From: Fluviicoccus keumensis
Lineage (GTDB): Bacteria > Pseudomonadota > Gammaproteobacteria > Pseudomonadales > Moraxellaceae
Direction of reading: 5' to 3'
DNA length: 64,000 nucleotides
NCBI RefSeq assembly: GCF_004217445.1
Contig: NZ_SHKX01000011.1
Coordinates: 213,526 to 277,525, forward strand
Notes under the pieces: generated by a model
Seen by the model: only the letters and a program-made list of their open reading frames with translations
What the model was told of the DNA's origin: nothing
Databases searched by the model: none
Made by a program: the position numbers and the translations under genes
Part shown: in pieces, positions 1 to 10,200 of the stretch
Position numbering within the stretch: position 1 is the stretch's first letter
Layout of the letters: each line of letters starts with the position of its first letter

Positions 1-783
1 CCCATGTCCACCTACATCCGCCGTCCGCCGTACTGGGAAGGCGCGCTGGCCGGAGAACGCACGCTGAAGGGCATGCGCCCGCTGGCCGTGCTGCCGGACA
101 ACATCACCACCGATCACCTGTCGCCGTCGAACGCGATCGTGATGAACTCGGCGGCGGGTGAATACCTGCACAAGATGGGCCTGCCGGAAGAGGACTTCAA
201 TAGCTACGCCACCCACCGCGGCGACCACCTGACCACCCAGCGCGCGACCTTCGCCAACAAGGAACTGGTCAACGAAATGGCCGTGGTCGATGGACAGGTG
301 AAGAAGGGTTCGCTCGCGCGCGTCGAGCCGGAAGGCAAGGTGATGCGCATGTGGGAAGCCATCGAAACCTACATGAACCGCAAGCAACCGCTGATCATCA
401 TCGCCGGAGCTGACTACGGTCAGGGTTCCAGCCGTGACTGGGCCGCCAAGGGCGTGCGTCTTGCCGGGGTGGAAGTAATCGTGGCGGAAGGCTTCGAGCG
501 CATCCACCGCACCAACCTGATCGGCATGGGCGTGTTGCCCTGCGAGTTCAACGCGGGCACCACGCGCCTGACGTTGGGCATCGATGGCACCGAGACCTAT
601 GACGTCGAGGGCAAGCTGGCCCCGCGCGCCGACCTGACGCTGGTGATCCATCGCCGCAACGGGGAAGTGGTGCGCGTGCCGGTGACCTGCCGTCTCGATT
701 CCGATGAGGAAGTGTCGGTGTATGAGGCCGGTGGCGTGCTGCAGCGTTTTGCGAAGGACTTTCTGGAGTCCAGCAAGGGCTGA
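1..783 (+). CDS. acnD: Fe/S-dependent 2-methylisocitrate dehydratase AcnD (C-terminal part)
   Basis: This is the 3' end of an aconitase-family gene that starts before the window; the reading frame is open to base 1. The visible ~260 residues are the swivel domain with the typical motifs PDNITTDHLSPS and GADYGQGSSRDWAAKG, the latter holding the substrate-binding SSRD segment. The 4Fe-4S cysteines would lie upstream. In organisms that pair AcnD with PrpF, AcnD dehydrates 2-methylcitrate in the methylcitrate cycle of propionate catabolism. The direct downstream neighbour here is prpF, which is why I call AcnD rather than the general aconitase AcnA. The family call is secure; the AcnD subtype rests on context. 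Confidence 0.88.
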   Translation, partial: PMSTYIRRPPYWEGALAGERTLKGMRPLAVLPDNITTDHLSPSNAIVMNSAAGEYLHKMGLPEEDFNSYATHRGDHLTTQRATFANKELVNEMAVVDGQVKKGSLARVEPEGKVMRMWEAIETYMNRKQPLIIIAGADYGQGSSRDWAAKGVRLAGVEVIVAEGFERIHRTNLIGMGVLPCEFNAGTTRLTLGIDGTETYDVEGKLAPRADLTLVIHRRNGEVVRVPVTCRLDSDEEVSVYEAGGVLQRFAKDFLESSKG

Positions 784-790
784 TATGGAT

Positions 791-883
791 GTAGGGGCGC
801 ACTGCGTGCGCCCTCGCCAACGAACACCCCGCATGGCAACGGCCATGCCCAGACACGGAAGGGCGCACGCAGTGCGCCCCTAC
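791..883. repeat. Palindromic MITE/REP-like element between acnD and prpF
   Basis: Arms of 23-24 bp (791-814 and 860-883) are perfect reverse complements, beginning GTAGGGGCGCACTGCGTGCG. They enclose a ~45-base centre that holds a second small hairpin (GCATGGC at 831-837 against GCCATGC at 842-848). There is no coding capacity. GTAGGGGCG-type inverted repeats are dispersed in many bacterial genomes as non-autonomous elements. Here it sits between two co-oriented genes and could form a strong RNA hairpin that partly insulates prpF or stabilises acnD mRNA; that role is inference. Confidence 0.75.
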
Positions 884-921
884 GCATTTTTGTGACAACG
901 GTTCCTCTGAGGTAAACCCCC

Positions 922-2109
922 ATGTCAAACATTCCCCAAATCCGCATCCCCGCCACCTACATGCGCGGCGGCACCAGCAAGGGCGTCTTCTTCAAGCTGA
1001 ATGACTTGCCCGAAAGCTGCCAGATGCCCGGTGAAGCCCGCGACAAGCTGTTCATGCGCGTCATCGGCAGCCCCGACCCTTATGCCGCCCACATCGACGG
1101 CATGGGCGGCGCCACCTCCAGCACCAGCAAGTGTGTCATCCTGTCGAAGAGCAGCGTGCCCGAGCACGATGTCGACTACCTCTACGGCCAGGTCTCCATC
1201 GACAAGGCCTTTGTCGACTGGAGCGGCAATTGCGGCAACCTGTCCACCGCGGCCGGAGCTTTCGCCATCCATGCCGGTCTGGTTGATCCGGCGCGCATTC
1301 CGCAAAACGGTACCGCCGTGGTGCGCATCTGGCAGGCCAACATCCAGAAAACCATTATCGCTCATGTCCCGGTTACGAACGGACAAGTGCAGGAAACGGG
1401 TGATTTCGAGCTGGACGGCGTCACTTTCCCCGCCGCCGAGATCGTGTTGGAGTTCCTTGATCCCTCTGACGACAGCGAGGACGGCGGCTCGATGTTCCCC
1501 ACCGGCAACCTGGTGGATGACCTGGAAGTGCCCGGCGTCGGCACCTTCAAGGCGACCATGATCACTGCCGGGATTCCGACCGTTTTCGTCAATGCCGAGG
1601 ACATTGGCTACACCGGCACTGAGCTGCGGGAAGCCATCAATACCGATCAGAAGGCGCTGGCCCGCTTCGAGCAGATCCGCGTCGCCGGCGCGCTGCGCAT
1701 GGGCCTGATCAAGACGCCGGAAGAAGCCCTGACCCGCCAGCACACCCCGAAAATCGCCTTTGTGTCTGCTCCAAAGGAATACAAGGCCTCCAGCGGCAAG
1801 ACCATTGGCACGGGGGATGTCGACCTGCTGGTGCGCGCGCTCTCCATGGGCAAGCTGCATCACGCCATGATGGGCACCTGCGCGGTGGCCATCGGCACGG
1901 CGGCGGCGGTGCCGGGCACGCTGGTGAACCAGGCGGCGGGCGGCGGCGAGCGCGAGGCGGTACGCTTCGGGCATCCGTCCGGCACGCTGCGCGTGGGCGC
2001 GCAAGCCAAGCTGGTTAATGGCGAGTGGACCGTCACCAAAGCCATCATGAGCCGCAGTGCGCGCATCCTGATGGAAGGGTGGGTTCGTGTCCCGGGTGAC
2101 GCCTTCTAG
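922..2109 (+). CDS. prpF: 2-methylaconitate cis-trans isomerase PrpF
   Basis: A 395-residue protein of the PrpF/AcnD-accessory family (diaminopimelate-epimerase-like fold). It isomerises the trans-2-methylaconitate formed by AcnD to the cis form so that the methylcitrate cycle can proceed in the cytoplasm. Visible family motifs are MRGGTSKGVFF at residues ~14-24 and SGNCGNLSTAAGAFAI around residue 97-112, which contains the conserved cysteine region. Length is normal for the family. An SD-like GAGGTA precedes the ATG. It follows acnD with only the palindromic element between, so co-transcription is likely. A GC-rich hairpin with a T-run lies just downstream. Confidence 0.95.
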   Translation: MSNIPQIRIPATYMRGGTSKGVFFKLNDLPESCQMPGEARDKLFMRVIGSPDPYAAHIDGMGGATSSTSKCVILSKSSVPEHDVDYLYGQVSIDKAFVDWSGNCGNLSTAAGAFAIHAGLVDPARIPQNGTAVVRIWQANIQKTIIAHVPVTNGQVQETGDFELDGVTFPAAEIVLEFLDPSDDSEDGGSMFPTGNLVDDLEVPGVGTFKATMITAGIPTVFVNAEDIGYTGTELREAINTDQKALARFEQIRVAGALRMGLIKTPEEALTRQHTPKIAFVSAPKEYKASSGKTIGTGDVDLLVRALSMGKLHHAMMGTCAVAIGTAAAVPGTLVNQAAGGGEREAVRFGHPSGTLRVGAQAKLVNGEWTVTKAIMSRSARILMEGWVRVPGDAF

Positions 2110-2131
2110 ACGCTATCCTGTTGTTTTTGTA

Positions 2132-2174
2132 TGCCCCGGCCAGCAAGAGTGAAGATAGCCGACCGGGGTTTTTC
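2132..2174 (+). terminator. Probable terminator after prpF
   Basis: CCCCGG pairs with CCGGGG across a loop of about 25 bases and is followed by TTTTT. The loop is long, so efficiency is uncertain. It closes the prp operon before the promoter of the secreted-protein operon. Confidence 0.5.
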
Positions 2175-2242
2175 CTCGCCGTTTACCGCCCGTCGCTTCA
2201 TCCGCCATTACAAAAATACACCCGTCCCGCCTGTTTCGCCCT

Positions 2243-2271
2243 TTGGCATTTGCACTCAAAAACGTCATAAT
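2243..2271 (+). promoter_or_regulatory. Sigma-70-type promoter of the four-gene secreted-protein operon
   Basis: TTGGCA at 2243-2248 (5 of 6 match to TTGACA) and CATAAT at 2266-2271 (5 of 6 match to TATAAT) are separated by exactly 17 bases. A start near 2278 would give a leader of roughly 80 bases before the ATG at 2361. It is the best promoter-like sequence in this intergenic stretch. Confidence 0.55.
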
Positions 2272-2360
2272 CAAAGGTAGTCTGTCTGCTTGAGGGTTGG
2301 TTCAAAACCGCGCAGACCTGGCATACATAAAGCTGAACAACAAAAAGATAAGGCGCGCCT

Positions 2361-3446
2361 ATGAAAGTGCTACCCGGTCTCCTGCCCGTACCGATGTTAC
2401 TGACCTGCCTCAGCGCAGCGGTTTGTCATGCCGATCTCCAGCCGATTGCGGAGGAGGGCATGGGTGACGTCACGGGGGCGGGTATCATCTATCTGCCTGA
2501 AAATTTTCAGATTGAGTTCGATGATCTGGCCTATGTGAAGACATTGGTTTCCAGTACGGCGCCGTCGTTCGGCAAAAAGGCCGAATTGATCTGGTATGGC
2601 TTGAAGCTGGGTGGCGCCAATGGCAGCGTCTCTACCACTTCCGGGTCTGTGATTCCCAGTTGGGGCACGGCCAATAATCCGTGGCTGCTCAAGGTTGAAA
2701 CCATGACCAAGACAGGCTACTCCGGCGGTTCCACGGCGCTCCCTGTCCTGAACTATTATGCGCCAACCTATACCCCGGGCGAGGGTGGTCTGAAATACGG
2801 CTTCTGGGGCGATATCGTTGTTCGTGACAATTCAACGGGGCTGGTTGTCACCGACGGCAAATTCCAGTCACAAAACGTCTGGAACGACTTTACGCTGAAC
2901 GGCAGCCGCATTTCCCTGTTCCAGAATACCTACGACCAAAGCTTCGGCATGGTGTGGCTGAACCGTATCAACAGCAGCGCCACAGGCAAATACCGCTTCT
3001 CGGTGGCGGAGTCCACCCAGCCCGCGGGCGCTTTGGGGAATTCAACCAATGCCGTTGCCACGGCGGTTCCGACATTCAGCGCTTCCGAAGGTTTTTACAT
3101 CACCGACATGGATATCAACATGGTGGTGGGTAATCTTCATTATCAGCCGGTAATCATGGGCGCTGCCGATACCACGACCCAGAATTTCCAGGTGGAGGTG
3201 GTTCGTATTCCTAACGTGGCGTCAATCTACAACCAGTTCTACCGCGACTACAGTTCATCTTCTGCGACTGAGCTGGCCAAAATGTGTACAAATACAACGG
3301 CGGACTGTACGTCGGCAACGCACAGTCAGATCAATTTCGGAAAAGTGGAGTTCAAAAGTCCAACCGGCGCAACGGTGGATCTGGGTAGCGCCAAGATTGA
3401 CGGCCTGATGATCCAGCACATGAAGATCAAGACCTTGGGATTATAA
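2361..3446 (+). CDS. Exported protein of unknown function, first gene of four-gene surface operon
   Basis: 361 residues. A typical Sec signal peptide (Lys-2, hydrophobic stretch, probable cleavage after VCHA at about residue 24) is followed at once by DLQPIAEEGMGDVTGAG. This resembles the leader motif (acidic-E-L/M-xx-V/I-T/S-G-Q-x-G) repeated in the next three genes and, from memory, in DUF6160/FilA-like proteins of gammaproteobacteria. The rest is rich in Gly, Ser, Thr and Asn with many short beta-like stretches, typical of a secreted beta-structured protein; a Cys pair (CTNTTADC) lies near residue 311. There is no catalytic motif I recognise. The next gene follows after 2 bases, so translation is probably coupled. 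Function unknown; a surface or appendage role is inference. Confidence 0.7.
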   Translation: MKVLPGLLPVPMLLTCLSAAVCHADLQPIAEEGMGDVTGAGIIYLPENFQIEFDDLAYVKTLVSSTAPSFGKKAELIWYGLKLGGANGSVSTTSGSVIPSWGTANNPWLLKVETMTKTGYSGGSTALPVLNYYAPTYTPGEGGLKYGFWGDIVVRDNSTGLVVTDGKFQSQNVWNDFTLNGSRISLFQNTYDQSFGMVWLNRINSSATGKYRFSVAESTQPAGALGNSTNAVATAVPTFSASEGFYITDMDINMVVGNLHYQPVIMGAADTTTQNFQVEVVRIPNVASIYNQFYRDYSSSSATELAKMCTNTTADCTSATHSQINFGKVEFKSPTGATVDLGSAKIDGLMIQHMKIKTLGL

Positions 3447-3448
3447 TA

Positions 3449-4033
3449 ATGAAAAAGCCTCTGTACCTGGCGTTGGTGCTGGCTGGCATGGCCGGAAGTG
3501 CGTTTGCTGATCTCGATCCGGTATCCAATGAAGCGCTTGATGATGTATCCGGGCAGGCGGGAATCGCGATTGCGCTGGATATGCGGCTGAACGCGGACGC
3601 CAATGGCAATACATTGTGCGGCGGTGCGTCCCTGGCCTTGATTGAGTGCCGCTTGGCGGTTTCGCTCAACAATCGGGGTACCGCCGGTACCGATCAGGAG
3701 TGGTTGGTGTGGAAGGGTTTTTACGGACGCATCTTCATTCCGTACCTGACGTTGGATGCGGATACGGTGTCCTACACCAATGATGGCGGCGGAACTTCCA
3801 CGGTGTCGGCGGCCAAATTTGGATTTGGCGGAACGGCCAATAAAATCCAGATACAGAACCTGACCATTTCCAACATGTCGATTGAGCGTGACAACCTGCT
3901 GACGGCATCTGGCACGCGAGGCTATCTGGCAACCAGTGAGGACGGCTTTCTCGGTCTCCAGATCAATGGCAATGTCGCCATTAGCGGCACCTTGAAAATG
4001 TTTGCTTGCACATCCGACCATCCGCGTTGCTGA
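3449..4033 (+). CDS. Exported protein with DUF6160-like leader, second gene of surface operon
   Basis: 194 residues, the smallest of the four paralogue-like proteins. The signal peptide MKKPLYLALVLAGMAGSAFA is followed by the motif DLDPVSNEALDDVSGQAGIA. Further on come a Cys pair (LCGGASLALIEC), a WKGFYG stretch and the recurring phrase IQIQNLTISNMSI, which resembles WMSIPQVTIQNLVINDY in the next gene. This suggests a shared beta-rich fold. It starts 2 bases after the preceding stop and ends 14 bases before the next start. No known enzyme motif. I infer that it is a structural component of the same exported system. Confidence 0.68.
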   Translation: MKKPLYLALVLAGMAGSAFADLDPVSNEALDDVSGQAGIAIALDMRLNADANGNTLCGGASLALIECRLAVSLNNRGTAGTDQEWLVWKGFYGRIFIPYLTLDADTVSYTNDGGGTSTVSAAKFGFGGTANKIQIQNLTISNMSIERDNLLTASGTRGYLATSEDGFLGLQINGNVAISGTLKMFACTSDHPRC

Positions 4034-4047
4034 GTAGGGGAAAAATA

Positions 4048-5145
4048 ATGATAAGAAAAATGATGGCGTGGATTGTGGCTGTGCTGCTGGCTCATGTCTC
4101 TGTTGCCTGGTCGGGTATGCAGGACATGGATGATGAAAGCCTGGATGGCGTTACCGCGCAGGCATCCTTGTTTGCGGTCGACTACATTCCTCCCGGCGGC
4201 GGCAACCCGAACAGCAACATCGGTTTCTATCGCATTGCGCTGGATGCGGAAATGCAGATGAACGCCAATATTCGTAGCCTGCAACTGGGGTGTGGCGGGG
4301 TTAAAGGCTCCGGTTGCGATATCGACATTTCCAACGTCCGTCTTACCGGCGCCACGGCTTCCAGCGCCACGGATTCCGGGCCGCTGACAGACGCGATCCT
4401 GACGCGTCCCTTCTTCGAGTTCGCCATCCGGAATCCAACTGTCGCCGCCACGCGTGAAATGGTAGGCATCCGTTTTGGTGCCGAACAGGCCTTCGGCAAA
4501 ATGACGATGGGTGAAAATCCCAATCCGTCAGATAACTCGGATGATTTCGGTATCAACAGCTTCAGCGGCGACATGAACGCGGTTATCAACCAGGCCTCGA
4601 TGACCAATATTTGTGCGCGTGTGCTCTTCTGTATTATGACAACAGCAACGCTGGATCCTTATGACTATGCGGCTCTGCACGGCGGCAATCCATTGATCTT
4701 CAACCGCAGCCAGAACCAGACTTGCGGTAGTACCGATTATCCCACCGCAACCAACTGCATGTTCATGGACGGCCTCGTGGCGCATGCGGCGTTGTTTGGT
4801 TTGACACTGGATTCCCGTCTGACCGAAAATCTCAAGTACGTGCATGATCTGGCCATTACCGACACCGCCGGTACCGGACCAGTTCGAGGGCTGTATTTAT
4901 CCTTGCAGAAAGAGGCGTTGTACTGGCAAAAGGTCGATGGCATTACCAACCCATTCGCCACGGTAGCTGCCCAGCAGGGCTGGTGGATGTCCATTCCTCA
5001 GGTGACGATCCAGAATCTTGTTATCAATGATTATATTGAAGTGAGTGGTACGGGCGCGCTGTTCGGACAGCCTGCCGTCATCCAGAACGTCGATCTTGGT
5101 CAGTTGCCGGCAGACAACTGCTACGGCTCGCTGCAGTTCTGCTAG
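4048..5145 (+). CDS. Exported protein with DUF6160-like leader, third gene of surface operon
   Basis: 365 residues from the ATG at 4048. An in-frame ATG at 4006 lies inside the upstream gene, but AGGGG at 4036-4040 is well spaced for 4048, and a clean signal peptide (MIRKMMAWIVAVLLAHVSVAWS) begins there. The mature protein opens with MQDMDDESLDGVTAQASLF, the shared leader motif. Several Cys pairs occur (LGCGGVKGSGCDI, NICARVLFC, DNCYGSLQFC at the C-terminus), which fits disulfide formation outside the cytoplasm. The stretch WWMSIPQVTIQNLVINDY matches the style of the neighbouring proteins. Function unknown. Confidence 0.68.
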   Translation: MIRKMMAWIVAVLLAHVSVAWSGMQDMDDESLDGVTAQASLFAVDYIPPGGGNPNSNIGFYRIALDAEMQMNANIRSLQLGCGGVKGSGCDIDISNVRLTGATASSATDSGPLTDAILTRPFFEFAIRNPTVAATREMVGIRFGAEQAFGKMTMGENPNPSDNSDDFGINSFSGDMNAVINQASMTNICARVLFCIMTTATLDPYDYAALHGGNPLIFNRSQNQTCGSTDYPTATNCMFMDGLVAHAALFGLTLDSRLTENLKYVHDLAITDTAGTGPVRGLYLSLQKEALYWQKVDGITNPFATVAAQQGWWMSIPQVTIQNLVINDYIEVSGTGALFGQPAVIQNVDLGQLPADNCYGSLQFC

Positions 5146-5156
5146 GAGGAATGAGG

Positions 5157-7136
5157 ATGAAATCCGCAATGACCCTGCTGGCTTACAGCATGTTGTTGAT
5201 CAACCAGGGCGCATTTGCCCTGGATTCGCTGACTGATGAGTCGATGGGAGATATCAGTGGTCAGGAAGGTTTGTCGGTCGGAGTCTCCGGCTCTTCGTTG
5301 ACCATGACGCGCGCCTATTGGCAGGAAGACAGCAAGGATCTGCAATTTCGGAATATCAACCTGACCGGCCCAGGTGGCAGCGGTACATTTTCAGCAACGG
5401 CAACCATGGACATCGGTGCGGACACCGACCTGGTTAGCGGTGTTCCCGCCATTGCATTGAATGTCAGCCTGCAGCCGTTTCTGCTGACGGTGGGGTCATT
5501 CGGGATTTGTAACGCCGGCGTGGCTTGCGCTACCACATATGGCGAACTGGCTCTGGAAAATACCCAGACTTCAACCATTTCTTATTTCAATACCAATGGC
5601 TTTTTTGATGGCACCAGCGCCAACGGCCGCCTGAAGGTCAATATCAAGGGCGCCAACCTGTATCTTGCCCAAACGAATCCCTCATCGGTACGTAGCTTGG
5701 CAATCCTGAAAAACCTGAATGTCAACGGCACGCTTAACGGCCAATTTACCATCGATCCGACGGAAGGCTTTCGGGCAACCGGCACATTGGGCCTGAGCAA
5801 GACCGGCAACACCAATGGTTTCCAGTTTGACCTGGCGCAGAAGAGCAATGTGGTCAGTGGATTTACCACTACCGGCGCTGGCACCATCTTGCGGGTCGGT
5901 GCTTCCGGTAACATGACCAATGTAGACTTCCGGATGCGCGCCGATAATTCGCTGACCGGAACGGGCAGCCAAGGCCTGAAGATTTCGACATCAGCGGTAT
6001 TGGACAAGAATACCTTCTCGCTGGAGTTGGGGCATCCCAATGCCTACTCGGTCATCTTCAAGAATTTTGCCGACTTCATCAATGGGGCCGCGATTAACCC
6101 GACCAGTCCGGATATCACCTTTGGCGACTGGTATATCAATCTGATCGCCGCCGGGGGCACGCTGCCGGACTTCAGGACAGGGTTTGGTTCGGTAGGCGGG
6201 GAAACCTCGGATGCGCTGGGGATTGCGATTCGCAACCTGAATCTCCAGACCTATGCCCGCACGCTGGTTTTCCAGAACAACTCCACCTTCGCCCAGACCA
6301 CCCAGAACTGGTCGTTGATTCCCACGTTGTATGACTTTGACGCCAATATGCTGTTGTATCCGGGCGGTCACCCGAATGCGGCGGTGACGGTCAAGCGCGG
6401 GATTGGTTTCGATCTGAAGTTCGCCACGACCGGCCGTGACGGCACAGGCCTTGAGGGAACCCATGTGCTGATTGCGGACCCCACGGCCGGAACCTATCTG
6501 GGTTGGCGGAATATCGATGGGCAAGTCACGCTGGGTCAAAGCCAGTTCTTTGTGGCGGATGCGGCCACGGACGGTGTGGATGGCATCAAATTCACGTCGA
6601 AAAACATGATGATCGATTTGTCGGGCGAATTTGCCGTCGGCCAACTACCCAACGGATCCACCATTACCACGATTCGTAATGATGACGAAATGTTCGGCCT
6701 GCGCGTTCGGATGGCCGGTGAGATGTCGTTTGCCTTGTCTCCGCCCGGTGGTACAGGGGGTTACCTGGGGATGAGCGGACAATTGGTGCTGAATGGCGGT
6801 GCGACCAACAGTATCTCGCTGATTGAGCCCACGGATGGAACACAGATCCAGTTCAGCAATATCAGCGGAACCATCAACCTGAATCCTGAGCATGTGGCTG
6901 GTGATAGCAATTTCAGCGACGCCAGCCGTATCGAGATCGGTAACAGTACGGTGACGTTCGCCGGCGCATTCCAGTTCGGGCCGGGCACAGGTCTGGGAGC
7001 GGCGCAAGGAACTGGCTTCGCCAATATTGTGCGGATCGGCGATTTGAATCTGGTCAGCGGCAGTACGTATCGAATGGGTGAAATTGTGATACCTGGCGGG
7101 CGACTGTACGCTCAACTCGATATTAAGCCCCAATAA
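5157..7136 (+). CDS. Large exported protein with DUF6160-like leader, fourth gene of surface operon
   Basis: 659 residues from the ATG at 5157. The ATG at 5151 is also in frame but abuts the AGGAGGA site (5144-5150), whereas 5157 has normal spacing. The signal peptide MKSAMTLLAYSMLLINQGAFA is followed by LDSLTDESMGDISGQEGLSV, the clearest copy of the leader motif. The remainder is a long Gly/Asn/Thr-rich sequence with repeated hydrophobic-polar alternation (for example IRNLNLQTYARTLVFQNN) and only one apparent Cys pair (CNAGVAC). That pattern is expected of an extended beta-solenoid or beta-sandwich surface protein. It is the last gene of the operon; the RTX gene begins 83 bases downstream on the same strand. 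Confidence 0.68.
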   Translation: MKSAMTLLAYSMLLINQGAFALDSLTDESMGDISGQEGLSVGVSGSSLTMTRAYWQEDSKDLQFRNINLTGPGGSGTFSATATMDIGADTDLVSGVPAIALNVSLQPFLLTVGSFGICNAGVACATTYGELALENTQTSTISYFNTNGFFDGTSANGRLKVNIKGANLYLAQTNPSSVRSLAILKNLNVNGTLNGQFTIDPTEGFRATGTLGLSKTGNTNGFQFDLAQKSNVVSGFTTTGAGTILRVGASGNMTNVDFRMRADNSLTGTGSQGLKISTSAVLDKNTFSLELGHPNAYSVIFKNFADFINGAAINPTSPDITFGDWYINLIAAGGTLPDFRTGFGSVGGETSDALGIAIRNLNLQTYARTLVFQNNSTFAQTTQNWSLIPTLYDFDANMLLYPGGHPNAAVTVKRGIGFDLKFATTGRDGTGLEGTHVLIADPTAGTYLGWRNIDGQVTLGQSQFFVADAATDGVDGIKFTSKNMMIDLSGEFAVGQLPNGSTITTIRNDDEMFGLRVRMAGEMSFALSPPGGTGGYLGMSGQLVLNGGATNSISLIEPTDGTQIQFSNISGTINLNPEHVAGDSNFSDASRIEIGNSTVTFAGAFQFGPGTGLGAAQGTGFANIVRIGDLNLVSGSTYRMGEIVIPGGRLYAQLDIKPQ

Positions 7137-7219
7137 TCCGACAGAAGACCCAATACCGCCCGGTGATATGACTACAATTTAAGCAGGTCCGGGCTGGACA
7201 CTAAGAACCGAGGTGCAAG

Positions 7220-10200
7220 ATGGCGATCATTAACGGTGATTCTAACAACAATAGCCTGACGGGTACTGCCAGTGCTGACAGCCTTTACGGCTATGCTGGT
7301 AACGATACCCTTTCCGGGGCCGGGGGAAATGACTACCTGGACGGCGGTTCCGGTGATGATTCCATGGTTGGTGGTTTGGGCAATGATGTCTATGTGATCG
7401 ACAGCGCCAGCGATGTGGTGGTTGAGTTGGCGGGAGAGGGCACGGATGTTGCATATGTTTACGCGACAACCATTAACCTGTCCACCAGCTCCATCGAAAT
7501 TATTAATATGTATGGTGGGTCGCTGAACGTTACGGCGAACTCTGAAAGCAATCGCATTAACGGGAATTCAGGCAACAATTCGATTGATGGCGGAGCCGGG
7601 GTCGATACCATTTTTGCCGGGTCCGGCGATGATACGGTTTATGGCGGTGCCGGCACAGATTATATCTACGGTGACGATGGTAACGATCTGCTGAGCGGCG
7701 ATTCAGAAAATGACCGTCTTTACGGCGGGAATGGGAATGATACGCTGCTTGGCGGTGCCGGTGATGATATTTTGTCAGGTGGAATCGGCACTGATTCAAT
7801 GATCGGGGGAACTGGGCGAGATAGCTACTATGTTGACAGCTCTTTGGATGTTGTTGTCGAGAATGCTAATGAAGGTACAGATAAAGTGTATAGTGAAATT
7901 AGCTATACATTAGGTGCTGATGTCGAGTTGTTGGAGTTGCTTGGAACCGCCAATCTAAATGGAATTGGCAATACATTGGATAATTGGATAACAGGTAATA
8001 CTGGCAATAATAGCCTTGTGGGTGGGAGCGGTAATGATACTTTAGATGGAGGTGTGGGCCAAGATACGATGGTTGGAGGTTTGGGTAATGATCGATATTT
8101 TGTTGATAGTGCATTAGATGTTGTGACTGAAGCCGCATCCGAAGGTACGGATGCGATTGTCAGTAGCATTAGTTATGTCCTCGGAGCTAATATTGAAAAT
8201 TTGGCTTTAACTGGGCAGTCTAATTTGACGGCAACAGGTAATGCACAGGATAATTATCTGGTTGGTAATGATGGGAATAATACCATTACAGGTGGTGCAG
8301 GTAATGATGTGGTTAATGGCGGGGCAGGGAATGATTCTCTGGTTGGCGGCCTTGGCAATGATCAGTATTACGTTGATAGTTATGGTGATGTAGTCGTTGA
8401 GTTGGCAAACGAAGGCAATGATCGCGTTTACAGCTATGTCGGTTTTACCCTGCCGAATAACGTCGAGAACCTGGTTTTGCTGGGGGGGGATAATATCGTC
8501 GCCTATGGCAACAGCCTGGTTAATAATTTGCGTGGTAATAATGGAGATAACACGCTGAATGGAGGCACAGGCGCTGATATTATGATTGGAGGCGGCGGTA
8601 ATGACACGTACTATGTCGATAATGTCGGCGATACTGTTACCGAGGCGGCTGGCGAAGGAACGAATGATACTATTTATGCCTCAGTCAATTATACTCTTCC
8701 CATTAATGTTGAGCGCCTGATTATTTCAGGTTCAGCTACCACTCTGACGGGTAATAGCAGTGATAATTATCTGGTCGGAAACACTGCTGCAAACACCATT
8801 GATGGTGGTTTAGGTAATGATACGCTGGATGGCGGAACTGGCGCCGATAGTATGAACGGCGGTGATGGTAACGACGTCTACTATGTTGATAATGTGGGTG
8901 ACGTGCTGGTAGACAGCAGTGGTACGGATACCGTTTATTCCTCTATTTCCTACACGCTAGGCACAGGGTTTGAAAATCTGGTATTGACCGGGACCTCTAA
9001 TATTAACGGGTCCGGTAATGCTTCCGCCAACGCAATTACCGGGAATGCCTCTTCCAATACCCTGACAAGCGGAGCGGCTACAGGAACTACTGGTAACGAT
9101 ACACTGACTGGTGGAGACGGTGACGACACCTACATCATAGATGATGCTGGCGATGTCATTATCGAGCAGGATGGCGAGGGTACCGATAACGTCCAGGTTA
9201 ATTATTCCGGCTATACTCTAAGTGCCAATGTGGAAAACTTGACGTTGATGGGCACCGTAGCGGCCGTAACGGGTAATGTGCTCGATAATACCATGGATGG
9301 TAATGCCAGTAATAACATGATGTCGGGTGCGGACGGTAATGACCGCATTAATGGCCAAGGCGGTGCTGACACCATCGATGGCGGTAACGGCGATGACATT
9401 ATTGATGGCGGCGCTGGTACTGACTCCATGGTGGGTGGTGCCGGAAATGACAGTTTTTATGTGGATGCTGCGGCCGATGTGATTGTTGAAGCTGCTTCGG
9501 GTGGTACTGATACGGTTAATGCGTCGGTCAGTTATACCATCTCGGCGAATATTGAGTCACTCGTGCTAACAGGTACGGCGGCTAACGGTAATGGAGCGAC
9601 CGGTAATTTCAATGAAATGATTACTGGTAATGCTGCGAATAACATCCTGTCGGGCGATGGCGGGAATGATACCCTTTATGGCGGAACCGGTAACGATACC
9701 TTGAGCGGTGGCGCTAACGATGACGTTCTGGATGGTAATGCTGGTACTGATTCCATGGTGGGCGGAACAGGTAACGATAGCTATTATGTGGATAATTCAG
9801 GTGATTCCGTTACGGAAAATGCCTCAGAAGGAACAGACACTGTCTACACATCAATCAGTTATACGTTGGGAACAAACTTTGAAAATCTGACAGCAACTGG
9901 CTCTCAAGCGATTACTTTGACCGGTAATAGCGTTTCAAATTATATCACCGGTAACAGTAGTGCGAATACCTTGATTGGGGGTGCCGGTGATACCTTGGCA
10001 GGAGGTGGGGGCAATGACACCTATGTTTATTCTGGCAGTTTCACCGGAGCAATTGTTGAGACCGCAACAGGGGGTAATGATACTATCCAGGCGGATTTCA
10101 ACGTTGACCTGAATGCAACCCAGTATGCCAATGTTGAAAATATCACGTTCACGAATGGATCTCGTACAGGTACGGGTAATGGGGTTGCAAATTACTTCAT

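Noticed and set aside
925..2004. Long minus-strand open frame of about 359 codons
   Set aside because: It is antisense to prpF and His/Ala/Gly-rich as expected of a shadow frame in GC-rich sequence.
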